From the NCBI GenBank assembly GCA_033980235.1, contig CM067068.1:33451046-33515045 (forward strand): a stretch of DNA of 64,000 nucleotides, in the 5' to 3' direction. The position numbers and the translations under genes were made by a program. Origin of the DNA: Diadema setosum. Its lineage: Eukaryota; Echinodermata; Echinoidea; Diadematoida; Diadematidae. The notes under the pieces are model-generated. The model was not told the origin of the DNA. It was given only the letters and a program-made list of their open reading frames with translations, and did no database searches. Below, in pieces: positions 23,295 through 34,215 of this stretch; the stretch's first letter is position 1; every line of letters begins with the position of its first letter.

Positions 23295-23295
<1 letters not shown>
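22681..23295. other. Gene-free stretch ending in a GC-rich patch
   Basis: Mostly unremarkable to 23155, then a sharp shift to GC-rich, CpG-rich sequence (23160-23285) that includes GCCGAGGCGCTCGCGCAGCG. GCCGAGGCG recurs within it. This contrasts strongly with the AT array that follows. It may be the end of an unrecognised element. Confidence 0.4.
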
Positions 23296-23359
<64 letters not shown>

Positions 23360-23361
23360 CA
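23296..23361. repeat. (AT)n microsatellite
   Basis: About 65 bp AT array abutting a Tc1-like terminus (ACACTCAGCAAAAAAAG) on its right. Confidence 0.95.
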
Positions 23362-24900
23362 CTCAGCAAAAAAAGAAGGAAGTAAACATTTTATATTTGG
23401 CTAAAAGTTGATGTATCATATACCATATCAGAGGTAATTTCCGTACATTATGATAAGTAGAAGAAAAATGGGTAATAATACAAATTGACTTGAATTTTGA
23501 CTGGTAAGGATACATACATTTTTTTTTCTTTCAATATCGAACGTGCTTCTGGAATCAGAGTGAATGTTTCTTATTCAATTCAATTTGTTTATTCATCTAA
23601 TTTTCTGATAAAACTATACAACAGTATTGAATTCTTACAATACAGAACAAAAAGATAATAAATCATTTACATATTATATCTGTGAAAATGAAAAAAGAGA
23701 AATTGTCAATGCAACCTCAATAGACGATTATATCGTTTTCTGTGAATTTGTACTTAATCAGCACCTTTGCAGATGACTACTCCCCTTCCACATCATGTAA
23801 AGCAAGTGTGCACTGCAACATTGGCGATTTTGTGAAATATTTTTTTGTAAACTTCATTTCACACCCGGGTATTATTCTAGTTGGTTGATCTGAATGTCCA
23901 CATATTTTTTTTTTTTCTAAGCAGATGTATACCGTTATATATTTTGCGGAAAGGGAAACGAGGGTCTTTTGGCTTTTTTGAACTTAATGTTGAAACATCT
24001 CATGCAGGTTTTATACGGAATTGGTTTATTTTTTCACAAACACTCAAACACGCAAACACAATTAAAAATCTTGAACACTTCAGTGGGCGAGAGAGGGCAA
24101 TTGACGGGGTAATCCCCTATAGCAACTCTCATTTTCCATCTCTGATATCTTCCTTATGCCATTATCTGGACACAATTATTGGTCCATAGGTAGCGCTGTT
24201 CATCCTGTCGGTCTCGTGGTCCTTCTTTTCCTAGTGTCGGTCTCATGAGCCTCTTTTGCTTAGTGTCGGCCTCGTGAGCTTTGTTTGCCTAGTGTCGGTC
24301 TCGTGAGCCTTTTTAGCGTAGTGTCGCTCTCGTGGGCTTTTTTTTTTTTTTTTTTTTTTTTGGATAGTGCCGGTCTCGTGAGCCTTTTGTTTGTAGTGTC
24401 GGTCTCGGGGGCTGTATAACTCGTGGGCTTGTTTTACTTGATGTCGAACTCGTGGGCTGTATAACTAGTGGGTGTATGACTTGTGAGCTGTATGACTCGT
24501 GGGCTGTATTAATCGTGGGTGTCGGTCTCATAACGTGCACCCTTTAAAACTTGCAATGCCATTGTCTGTATACATGAATAATGTAAAAACTAACTAATTA
24601 CTTTTACTTTTATGTACATTAAGATAATTTGTAATTTCCCTATACTATGATAACAAAGAAGAAAAATGGGTATCAAAATTGACTTCAATGCTGACTGGTA
24701 AGGAGATATACATTTCTTTTCTTTCAATATCGAACGTTCCTCTGGAATCAGAGTGATATTTCTCTCCGCCGATAGGCGACAACCACGTGTAAAAGCCTTG
24801 ATCCTCTTGAAGACTTTCGAATTCAATGTACACATTTCTCTTTAAAACTTGCAATTTCATTTCCTGTAAATACATTGTACGTGAATAATGCAAAAACTAA
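23359..24900. mobile_element. Tc1-like element with an internal direct repeat
   Basis: Starts ACACTCAGCAAAAAAAGAAG, the terminus shared with 15703-15720 and 47070-47090. A segment at about 23430-23570 (GTAATTTCC, GAAGAAAAATGGGTA, GACTGGTAAGGA, TTCTTTCAATATCGAACG) is repeated directly at 24630-24760. A minisatellite lies between the copies. A matching right terminus was not found, so the end is arbitrary. Confidence 0.45.
24205..24535 (+). repeat. Degenerate minisatellite of GTGTCGGTCTCGTGAGCC type
   Basis: At least eight tandem variants of TAGTGTCGGTCTCGTGAGCC followed by a T-rich linker, with a unit of about 30-38 bp, then shorter variants built on CTCGTGGGCTGTAT (unit about 15-20 bp). A T tract (24338-24361) interrupts the array. 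Confidence 0.85.
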
Positions 24901-25083
24901 GGATTATCTTTTCAGCCTACGCCAAGGTTCAATTGACTCAGCCATGGATAATTGCAAGAAAAGTAACTATTCTAAACCACAGTTTTATTACCTTTAGGAT
25001 TTTTTTTCCAGTTTTTTTCTCATTCCATTTTGACCTCTACCGAAATCATTAACTTTTTATTCTCACTCGTTCTTATTGAAATG

Positions 25084-25967
25084 TTGTTCTGCGCATATGT
25101 GAAATCACGTTGTCCAATCTGTGAGGAGGTGCGTCATATCGTTTTAGCTTATCTGATGTAACAATTATTGTCTAAAGCTGCCTAGTATGCTGACAATAAC
25201 ATTTTATTTCAACACCACGCTTCATCTTCCTATTTCTTTTCCATCAAATTTGTCATCGCTAACTGTATTTAATGGTTATCTGTTAATGTGCCGAAACATT
25301 TGAGCAGAATAATAGCTGAGCTGTCATAAAAGCGAGAAATCCGCTGATAGGACGAGACATGTTCAAATTTGCTTTTATTTCATACTGAAACGATTACTTC
25401 CTACGGTGCAATCGACCTTTCTTTTCGATACAAGTCATAAGATTTGGTTGCTTTCTCTTTTCATTTTCTCACTATTCACAAATAAACCTTCTATTTCATT
25501 ATATCAAAACGACAGACATCGCAAAAATGAAGAACATTAATTAAAGCATGATATGTAATATTTTGGAGTGAAATGAAATTTCCATATTCTTGTACTTATT
25601 TCACAAGAGAAAGGTTTAAAGAGGAATGAAGACAGGATACTTTGGTAACACACCGACACCTAGATTTATATCATGTAGATGTTCCCACTATCTGGACTCT
25701 TTTGCAGTCTCAAGCAGAACTGAAATTGCAGCAGGTGCAGATAACGAGGCATGGATGAAAATTCGTAACTAGAGAAATTTGAACAGCATAGAAAAGAAAA
25801 GTACGTAGTCCGTAACGTGGCAAAGTGTATTGCGTTTATACTCTCTTGGAGTAAAAACTCTTTATTATCTCAATCTCCCTTTCGCGAAAAGACTGTCTCG
25901 TCACACCCCGTCTTTAACTCTCGTTAACGGTAGTGTAATTTTCGTATAAAGATACAATCTTCTCGCG
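25084..25967. repeat. Shared 5' flank of pseudogene 5
   Basis: Uninterrupted copy of the flank upstream of receptors 3 and 4, from GTTCTGCGCATATGTGAAAT to TCGTATAAAGATACAATC. Confidence 0.85.
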
Positions 25968-26993
25968 ATGGAAGGTCCAAATCTAAATCAGACAGCGAAT
26001 ATGGGCGATACAGCCTCGTTAAGTATATATATCTATTAGACGGGATCTCTGCTTTCATTTTGAACGGAATAATTTTCGTCGTAATCTGCTATCGAAGAGA
26101 GCTACAAGATGTCATGCGATTTCTTCATCAGTTCCTGGCATTACTAGACATGCTCGGTATATTCTGGAATGCCGACAGCATAATGTACTTATGTTTTAAT
26201 AACCCTATATCTTGTGCTGTCACGAGTTGGTCGTATCCTTTATTTGAACAACTTGTCAATATCTTGACGATGGCTTGTGTACGTGGTATCAGTTTGATCA
26301 AACACATACTCGTCAGTACACCACTTCACTATTACAGCATCGTAACTCAGCAGAGATTCAGGTTGGCTGTCGTTGTTACCATCGCTTTTGCCGGGCTGTT
26401 AAACGTCCTTCTTCTACCACTGCCATCATTACCTTTTTACGGACTTTACGTCACAGAGTGTTTGACCCATCAATTCCACACGTCGATTTGCAACATAAGA
26501 CTCGTAAGTGTTACTGTCCCTTGTATGATTGTGATGTCCGTTACCATCCTTATCAATACTCGTTTATTGCGGATCGTTCTCGTGAAATGTCGGGCTGTGG
26601 GTGATAGGGACTTCCGGATAAAGGTTATATATATACATGAAAAAAATATTCCTGACCCACACGGTCGACGTAATCGATCGCTATGCGATCACTGTTCAGT
26701 GGACTTTGGATCTGTATCTTCCGGCTTGAAGCGGTTTAAAGGAGTCATAACCAACGATAACGGTTCTACTTCATAATCTGACTGTCACTGCAAATGCATC
26801 ATGGATACCGCTGGCACTGCACACCTTCTTGAGGTATGACCCTTCAGCGCATGGACACATTGATCGGGCGACGGCAATGGGTCCGATTTTGAGACCAATC
26901 ATCTATCTAGTCACAAACGGAGAAGCAAAGAGAATTTGCCGAAATTTTGCGAGTCGCATTCTAAGCTTCACTACTACCAGGAAAGAACGCTAA
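25968..26993 (+). pseudogene. Pseudogene 5: frameshifted 7TM receptor
   Basis: The conserved ATG (25968) and N-terminus are present (MEGPNLNQTANMGD). An extra TA in the run TTAAGTATATATATC (about 26025) shifts the frame and leads to an early stop. The body is readable in another frame from about 26060, with a one-codon deletion in TM2 (DMLGIF for DMLFGIF). Near 26750 a 10 bp insertion beside GTCATAACC shifts the frame again in TM6, with a further 6 bp insertion; TM6-TM7 then continue in the third frame to TAA at 26991. Substitutions elsewhere (ILVSTPLHY for SRPLHY, HILV for YILV) fit relaxed constraint. I describe the breaks only; the gene is not functional as written. Confidence 0.93.
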
Positions 26994-27160
26994 CCATTGA
27001 ACAGATTTGGAGCCTATGGCGCCACGATTGGACGGAATCAAGTAGTAACTGTATTTACCCCATGCTTCTTAGTATAACTTTTTCTTCTTACTCATTCTTA
27101 TTGAACGGTTATTTAGGCCTACATTAGCCAATTTGACCCAACACTGTTCAGCTTTTCGCC

Positions 27161-27200
27161 AAACACACACACACACATGCACGTGTACGCGCACATACGT
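27161..27200. repeat. Short (CA)n microsatellite
   Basis: Short CA array with a CACGTGTACGCGCACATACG tail, homologous in position to those after receptors 2 and 3. Confidence 0.85.
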
Positions 27201-27336
27201 TCACAAACGAGTTCTTATTAGGCAACGTTGGATCTGGGACGCTGAAGCTAAATATTGTTATTTAGGTAAAAAATGCTGTTCTGCGCATACGCGAAATCCC
27301 GTTGTCCGATCTGTGAAGAGGTGCGTCAAAGCGTAT

Positions 27337-28164
27337 TATAAAATGGGTTCAAGAATATAGCCAATAGGAAGCGCTGAAATGAGTCACATGTGCTTCCTTT
27401 ATTCTAGTCCCATTGCACTGCGTGTTAAATCCTATTGCCGATCGTCTGTGCGCGCGGCGGCTCCTTTGAATTGCATGCATACGCGCTGTCAATCCTGTTA
27501 ACAACTTCTAGTTCGGGCTGCCGGCCGGCCGGCCTGCGCCTTTCTTCCCTTGTGGATAACATGTGTGGCATACGTACTCTTACATGTATTATACGTACAG
27601 TTTGTAAAGTACAGTAGACCAAGCGTTGTGGGACCGGACGCGTACATGGGGTCACTCTGAAGGGCAAATCCAACGATTTAGCAGGTTAATTCTCACGCCG
27701 TTTTCAGAGTATGTTGTCTAGTAGGCCTATAGGAGGAGTCTATATCAAGTCTTTAAGGTAAAGGGTGCATATTCTATGTAAAATAAATAACTTTTCATGC
27801 GGGAACTTAAGTGTCCGGAAACCCAACCCCCCATCATACTAATACTGTATGTGCGGGATTTCCGAGTGCGACGTGCGTAAATGTTTGGGACGAACATCTT
27901 CGGACGTCTTGACCCACAAAGGTACGCTGAAAAATGCTGTTACTGTGGCAGTGTTAGTTTTCGAATTTTCAACCCATTTTATAAAACAAATGATGCACAG
28001 GATTATTTCGTGGCGCTAGTGGAGGCGTAGCTCACTCTCGGGTATTTAGAATGTAGTGCAACATGCACTCGGCTTCGCCTCGTGCATGTTTCACAAGTGT
28101 AAATACCCTCGAGTGCACTATACGCCTACACTAACGCACTCTATCCTGTGCATCATTTGTATAC
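27337..28164. mobile_element. 820 bp nested insertion in the receptor 6 flank
   Basis: The flank GCGTATTAGCTTCACTG (intact before receptor 4) is split here. The insert holds two inverted-repeat units side by side. Unit A runs from TATAAAATGGGTT (27338) to AACCCATTTTATA (about 27970-27983). Unit B runs from ACAAATGATGCACAGGATT (27987) to ATCCTGTGCATCATTTGT (28142-28160). TA is duplicated at the outer borders. Confidence 0.75.
27987..28160. mobile_element. 175 bp hairpin MITE
   Basis: Nearly entirely palindromic: the terminal ACAAATGATGCACAGGAT pairs with ATCCTGTGCATCATTTGT, GTGGCGCTAGTG pairs loosely with CACTAACGCAC, and GTATTTAG pairs with TAAATAC around the loop CTCGGCTTCGCCTCG. As RNA it would form one long stem. 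Confidence 0.75.
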
Positions 28165-29178
28165 TAGCTTCACTGATCTAACTATAAGGTTGTCTAAAGC
28201 TGCCTAATATGCTTGACAGTAAAACTCTACTTCAACACGACGCTTCATCTTCCTATTCCTTTTCCTTGAAATTTAAAATCGCTAACTGTATCTAATTGTT
28301 ATCTGTGAATGTGCCGAAACATTTGAGCAGAATAGCAGTTGAACTGTCATAAAAGCGAGAAGTCCGTTGATAGGACGAGACATGTTCAAATTTACTTTAA
28401 TTTTATACAGAAATGATTACTTCCTAGCGTTCAATAGCCCTTTCTTTCGATTCCAGTCATAAGATTTGGTTGCTTTCTCTTATTATTTTCTCACTATTTG
28501 CAAATAAACCTTCTATCTTATTCTATCAAAACGACAGACATCGCAAAAAGGAACTAAATTAAGAAAAGCATGACATATGATAATCTGGAATGAAGTTAAA
28601 TTTCCATTTCCTTGTACTTATTTGACAAGGAAAAGGTTTAAAGAGGTATGAAGACAGGATAATGATGATAATGAAAGGTCTTTTTATCCAGGGTAGCCTC
28701 TTCATTGTTGCCACTGCCCTACGAGAGCGCCCTCCCATTATATTACCCCCCAGCGTTGCCATGTACCCATTTATACACCTTGGTCGAGAGGGACATAGTG
28801 GGTAAAACATCTTGTCCAAGGACGTAAAGCACTGGACGTTAAGCGAACTCGGGTCCTGTGATTGTGACTCGGGAGTCTTATCCACTATGCTACAGATACT
28901 TTGGCAACACACAGACACTTACGTTTATGAGATGTAGACGTTCGTACTATCTCGACTCTTGTGCAGTCTCGAGCAGAACTGAAACTGCAGCAGCTGCAGA
29001 ACGAGGCATGGATGAAGGTTCGTAGTTTGAGAATTTCCAGCAGCATAGAGAAGAAAATTGCGTACTGCGTATGAGCACTATCTAGAGTAGAAACTGTGCA
29101 TCGTTTGTACCTGCCTTTCACGAAAAGATTGTCTTGTCTCGTAGTGCAGTTTTCGAATAAAGATACAATTTTTTCGCA
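28165..29178. repeat. Shared 5' flank of receptor 6, with SINE insertion
   Basis: Continues the flank block from TAGCTTCACTGATCTAACTA to the ATG. It is interrupted at GACAGGATA by a SINE. The TATAAAG of the other copies reads AATAAAG at 29156. Confidence 0.8.
28662..28894 (-). mobile_element. tRNA-derived SINE
   Basis: Flanked by GATA on both sides (28658-28661 and 28895-28898), with the empty site GACAGGATACTTTGG present upstream of receptor 3. Read on the minus strand it begins GTAGCATAGTGGATAAGACT, close to a tRNA D-arm with A box, followed by GGACCCGAGTTCGCTT at B-box distance. It ends in an ATTATCATCATTAT tail. The tRNA-like 5' head, unrelated body and simple 3' tail are the SINE hallmarks. 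Confidence 0.7.
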
Positions 29179-30192
29179 ATGGAAGGTCCAAATCTAAATC
29201 AGACAGCGAATATGGGCAATACAGCCTCGTTAAGTATATATCTATTAAACGGGATCCTTGCCTTAATTTTGAACGGAGTGATTTTCGTGGTCATATTTTA
29301 TCAAAGAGAGCTGCAAGACGTCATGCGAGTTCTTCACCAGCTTCTTGCCTTATCGGACATGCTCTTTGGTATATTTTGGAATGCCGGCAGCATAGTCTAC
29401 GTACTTTTCAATAACCCTATTTCTTGCGTTGTCAGAATCTGGTCGTACCCTTTCACGGAACAACTAATCACTATTTTAACAATGGCTTGCGTCTGTGGTA
29501 TCAGTTTGATCAAATACATACTCGTGAGCAGACCACTTCACTATCACACCATCGTAACTCAGCAGAGATTCAGGGTGGCTGTCGTTGTTACCATCGCTTT
29601 TGCCGGGCTGTTAAACATCGTTCTTCTACCACTACCATCCTTACCTTTTTACAGACTTAACTTTACAGAATGTTTAACCCATCAATTCCAAACGTCGATT
29701 TTCAACATAAGACTCGGAACTGTTACTATCCCCTGTCTGATAATGATATCAGTTACGATCTTTATCAATATTCTGTTATTGCGGATAGTTCTCGTGAAAT
29801 GTCAGGCTGTGGGTGATGGGGACTTCCGGATAAAGGTTATGAATACACATGAAAAAATTTTTCCTGACCCTTACGTTCGACGTAATCGATCGCTATGCGA
29901 TCACTGTACGCTGGAGTGTGGATCTGTGAGGTCTAGCTTAAAGCGGTTTAAAGGAGTCATAACGGTACTCCTTCTGACTGTCACTACAACTGCATCATGG
30001 ATACCGCTAGCACTGCACACCTTCCTAAGGTACGACCCTTTAACGCACGGACACATTGATCGGGCGGCGGCGATGGGTCCGATCTTAAGACCAATCATCT
30101 ACCTAGTGACAAACGCCGAAGCGAAGAGAATTTGCCGAAATTTTGCGAGTCGCATTCTCAGCTCTACTTCTGCCCGGGAAGAGGTACGCTAA
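29179..30192 (+). CDS. Receptor 6: intronless class A 7TM receptor
   Basis: 337 residues, intact. Same architecture as receptor 3: sequon N7-Q-T, Asp 2.50 in LALSDMLFG, Cys before TM3 and in loop 2, IKYILVSRPLHY at the TM3 end (Lys for Arg 3.50), LCDHCTLEC in loop 3, SWIP in TM6, RPIIY in TM7, NAEAKRICRNF after it. Extracellular loop 2 has an extra sequon NFT just before its Cys (LNFTEC), absent from receptors 3 and 4. One extra codon in the tail (REEVR) explains the length. It lies 2.2 kb after pseudogene 5 and is the second member of that two-gene unit. Nothing suggests loss of function apart from the family-wide atypical motifs. Confidence 0.93.
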   Translation: MEGPNLNQTANMGNTASLSIYLLNGILALILNGVIFVVIFYQRELQDVMRVLHQLLALSDMLFGIFWNAGSIVYVLFNNPISCVVRIWSYPFTEQLITILTMACVCGISLIKYILVSRPLHYHTIVTQQRFRVAVVVTIAFAGLLNIVLLPLPSLPFYRLNFTECLTHQFQTSIFNIRLGTVTIPCLIMISVTIFINILLLRIVLVKCQAVGDGDFRIKVMNTHEKIFPDPYVRRNRSLCDHCTLECGSVRSSLKRFKGVITVLLLTVTTTASWIPLALHTFLRYDPLTHGHIDRAAAMGPILRPIIYLVTNAEAKRICRNFASRILSSTSAREEVR

Positions 30193-31656
30193 GCATTGAA
30201 CAGACATGGATTCGTTGTCGTTAAGATTGGCTGGAATCAAGTTGTAACTTAATTTAAAAAAAAAATGATTCGTAATACAAGGGAATGATTTCGTTCACCT
30301 TAAGACTGATGGAAATGCCATCAAACCAACCTCCATGAAAATTGAAGAGACATATAGAGTATACCTTCATACAATAAATAGCACACCAAAAGAAATTAAC
30401 TAACGGAGCAATGGGTCAACAGATCATGGAGTATAAACCGGTCAGCAGCCAGCTAGTCGCCGATCGAAAATTTTGAGGTGTGGTCGCCGATTGGTTGTTG
30501 ATGGTTGGCAGAAATGTCGACCAGTCTTATTATAATAATGTGAGACCAGGCCCCAATGACAGTATAAGGATGATGGTATCATTGAAACGCTGACATGACG
30601 GATGCTTCATTGTCTGTGCATTCACATTATCACCTATCTCAAGAGTAACATAAGTATAGATTTTAAGTTGTAATGCTGTTACTGGTTGTACTTTCCAACC
30701 CTTATTGTGTCTGTCATGTCTGCAGAAGACAAAAAAAAAAAAAAAATGTCGTTTTATATTTCTATGCGTGTTGAAAATAAAGACAATGTACATGTTAATT
30801 TCTGTATCCCCCCCAAAAAATATATATAGATGTGTCTGCATTTCAACAATTAACATGTGTAATCAGTCATTTATTTCTACATACTGATTCTTGTTTCGGT
30901 AAATTAAAATCAGTCACCGCGGTTGTTTAATTAGTCCGTGTAATAAAAACAATTGCATCGATCATCAATAAAACATACACTGAAACAGCTGCATAAATGA
31001 CATAAGAAAATAGTTTACATACTTATAGTCAAGACAGAGTTACCCCACCCTAAAAGAATTTACATTTTCTTTAAAAGCTATATATGTTAACTGCCAGTCA
31101 ATTTAATACGCGCCGTATATTCAACAAAACTGGTATCATGACACATCTACTTTTACTATGTTGTTTAATTGTGAAGTGTAAAGTAATAGGACACTTGTTT
31201 TATAGTCATGTTAATTGTATTTTCAAATGACATAAAATAATGAATTTGAGTAGACGCGTCATGCTACCCATTTTGCAGAATTTTGACTCACGTGAATGAC
31301 TGACGTTTAAAACTCTAGTTTTCCCCTGTAAGGCATGGCATTCAAACGAACATTTCAGTAACCCGTATAAACGAACGTTAAAGATGTGTTGGGCATCAAC
31401 AGCTCATTTGCTATATAACTTCTTCTATGGCGTCTTCAAAACCAATGAGCTCCAGGTTTATCGCTTATTCATTATTACACCCAAAAGTGTTAAAACAGTG
31501 TAACGAGGGAAGCAAAAACAACTTACACGTTATGTGTTTGTATTTTTGCTACTACTAGCCACTACCAGCACTCGGTTTGTCAACATCAGTGGACCTTAAA
31601 TATGACGTTACTTTTGTCTTGAGGCAGGCAGCCTTAGAATAGGCAAACATGATCTG
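30193..31656. repeat. Type II 3' flank of receptor 6
   Basis: Homologous to 13443 onward and to 56968-58440. Landmarks: GCAGCCAGCTAGTCGCCGAT, GACCAGGCCCCAATGACAG, TAAAGATGTGTTGGGCATCA, GCAGCCTTAGAATAGGCA. Long and well conserved compared with 58185-58440, but I find no frame that would explain the conservation. An A tract lies at about 30730. Confidence 0.75.
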
Positions 31657-31813
31657 GGGCTCGTTGCATAAAAGTTACAATTGTGGTAACTTTGCCATCC
31701 AATGGTAACTTCCATGGAATTCTTGATTTTGATTGGCTTTTGAGTATTGTTGCCATGGTAGTTACCATTGGATTGCAAAGTTACCATAATTGTGAATTTT
31801 ACGAAACAGGCCC
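31657..31813. mobile_element. 157 bp palindromic MITE with CTG duplication
   Basis: The empty site is GATCTGCAGTCTC near 58437. CTG flanks both sides (31654-31656 and 31814-31816). The start GGGCTCGTTGCATAAAAG and the end CGAAACAGGCCC are inverse, with ACAATTGTGGTAACTTTG pairing against CAAAGTTACCATAATTGT inside. A 3 bp duplication and GGGCCTGTTTC-like ends fit a PIF/Harbinger relative. Confidence 0.8.
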
Positions 31814-31929
31814 CTGCAGTCTCTTCGTAGTAGTAAAATATACACATCATGTTATTTTGAAGGCACAATGTTTAGTTAATTATTGACATTTTTTAAGCCC
31901 CAGTCTCAGTCCCTCAGCTCAAGACAAAA

Positions 31930-33685
31930 TGTGACAGTGCTTCACAAAACCAACATAAAGTCGCATGCACTAAGTTTGTGTTAGGACTGAAAATAGGTGA
32001 GATGGGTCAACCCAGCCAATCTTGAGTTTTTTTCTTATTTTCTGAAAAAGCAAGTCTTCTTCTACATTATACTAAAGTTTGGGATCATGAAACGAGCAGA
32101 AACTTGTGTTTTCAGCAGTTTTTTTCACGAACACTTTTTGGTGGAATAGTGTGATTAGGAGTTTCTCATAGAAATCCTCTTCTCATTTCTTAGAAAACCC
32201 TGTCCATACTCTTCACTTTCAACTCCAATGACTTTAAAAAGAATGATACTACTGCATTGAAAGTGGTTGCATAAGTCATTAACAGAATGTGTTAATAAAG
32301 TATACTTGATTTTAATCTGAAAATCCCTTCATTGTTGTTGCTCTGGTAGTTAACATCCTGTTTTATTTTTTATTTTTTGTTCCATTCATCGCACAGCTAG
32401 CACTGCTTGGTAAAGATTAAGCGCTTGAATTGACCCTATAGGGCTCACACCTGTAAATAAAATGGACTATCCCAGACCCCTTCACAAATTCGTACCAAAG
32501 ATACCAAAATAAATGAAGAAAAAAAATAATTAAAAATCAATGATGTAGTTTGGCCAAAAAAAACAAACTGAATAGCTGTAGATATGGAGTATGAATTCCT
32601 CTACAAACTGCATTTTGGTTGGAAGATGAAAGCTTTTCTGATGGAATTTGAGGGGACTATATTTCATTGGGTACGTGTACGGAAAATTGGTGATTTTTTC
32701 GAGTGACAAGAACTCGTAGTCTGGCTTTGTGGACCCTTGGACAGAATTTGAGCCGAAGAACCCACCCTGGAAATTTGATGGATGAAAGGTAATATCTCAC
32801 TTATCCAGGTTAGTGAAGATGAAACACCTCATTTCTCCCAGCTATTTTACAGAATTTTTTTGAAATTTGAATTTTAACACACGTCTCTATGGGGAATTAT
32901 TTACCCGTGTGAGCCCTATAGAGAATGCACGCAATGCATGCAAGTCTATGGGAAGTATTCATCCCATACAAGCTCTGCTGGTTTATGTTGATCTTGTATT
33001 GTGTCAGATCTCTTCCTCCCTCCCCCTTCTCCTCCCTACCCCCCCCCCCCTACCTCTCTCCTCTACCCCCCCCAAACTCTGCCTTGCTACAATTTGTTTT
33101 CTTAATCACTATGTTCTTGTGGTACTAGATCTTAGTACATAGCAGTCATCAGTATCACACAACTTTGAATGACTGTTTTCTGTGTCATTCTTGTATTGTG
33201 TCAGATCTCTTCCTCCCTGCCCCTTCTCCTCCCTACCCCCTCCCTCTACCTCTCTCCTCTACTCCCCCCCCCCCCCCAACTCTGCCTTGCTACAATTTGT
33301 TTTTTTTTAATTATTATGATCTTGTGGTACTAGATCTTCCCCAGTACATAGCAGTCATCAGTATCACACAACTTTGAATGACTGTTTTCTATGTTATTCT
33401 TGTATTTCTTATATTTACAGAATTTTTTGAAATTTGAATTTTAACACACGTCTCTTTAGGGAATTATTTACCCGTGTGAGCCCTATACCGTGTACTTTAG
33501 AGCCTCTTTTCTCAGTTCAAACTTTCCAGAGTGAGTGCTTTCTTTCCAATATTATGATAGGTTAGGAGAGTCCATTTGAATTGAGTTATACATCATTTTA
33601 AAGCTCAAAGTGTGTTCTTTCAGAATCTGCTCTTAACTAAAAATCCATGTCTGGCGACTTTTTGTTGGTTTTATGATGGATGGTC
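31930..33685 (+). mobile_element. 700 bp MITE family, copy B (interrupted)
   Basis: Left part TGTGACAGTGCTTCACAAAA through AAGCGCTTGAATTGAC matches copy A at 17646-18150; the match resumes at GTACTTTAGAGCCTC (33493) and ends near GGATGGTC. The gap is filled by another element. Confidence 0.8.
32437..33487. mobile_element. Element nested in MITE copy B, with tandem duplication
   Basis: Starts TATAGGGCTCACACCTGTAA and ends TTACCCGTGTGAGCCCTATA. The terminal sequence also occurs internally at 32900-32925 (CCGTGTGAGCCCTATAGAG). Between these, a roughly 195 bp pyrimidine-rich unit (GTATTGTGTCAGATCTCTTC, TGCCTTGCTACAATTTG, CTTGTGGTACTAGATCTT) is repeated twice in tandem at about 32995 and 33192. 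The body lacks any conserved protein; the proline-rich frames follow from the CCCTCC repeats. Confidence 0.7.
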
Positions 33686-34215
33686 TAAAATAATATTGCG
33701 CAAAAGGGCAAATCACACTCTATTGTTTCATTGATTAATCAATTCTATCAGTTCAAATGAATATTCATAGTCACTTTGGAAAAGGAATTGTCTTTCAAAT
33801 TGTTGAATTTGAACAAGATTCTTGATATCACAGACTCGGTGACAATATATTCTCGACTAAATCTTTCGGTCACTCGAAAACCTTGTTAGTGTCTTTGCGT
33901 AAAGGGTACTCTAACGTCGTCAGGTATAGATATTATTTGTAGTTGTTGAATGATTACACCAGGCACTCAAAGCTTCAGAAACAAGACAATGAATAGACAC
34001 AAACGCCTTCGCACAGACAGCTGAATCTCTCTCCCAGGGACCTATCTTATACAATTATGCAATTATACAATTACACAATGTACAAGCTCATTAACCTTCT
34101 AGTACAGTCCTCCCACAGTATTTGGTAGTTTCATATACACTGTAATATTGAACCGTACGTACCTTCAGATTGTATCCGTTAGGCTGTACATTTTGCTGAA
34201 AATAAAGACCCTTAA
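33686..34215. repeat. Segmentally duplicated spacer
   Basis: Matches 15880-16210 and parts of 58560-58680 and 62240-62620 (for example TCGGTGACAATAT, GCGTAAAGGGTACTCTAACG, CAGATTGTATCCGTTAGGCT). It is the distal type II spacer, non-coding as far as can be seen. Confidence 0.75.

Noticed and set aside
24205..24535. CRISPR-like array
   Set aside because: Units and linkers both vary, there are no conserved repeats with unique spacers, and the DNA is plainly animal.
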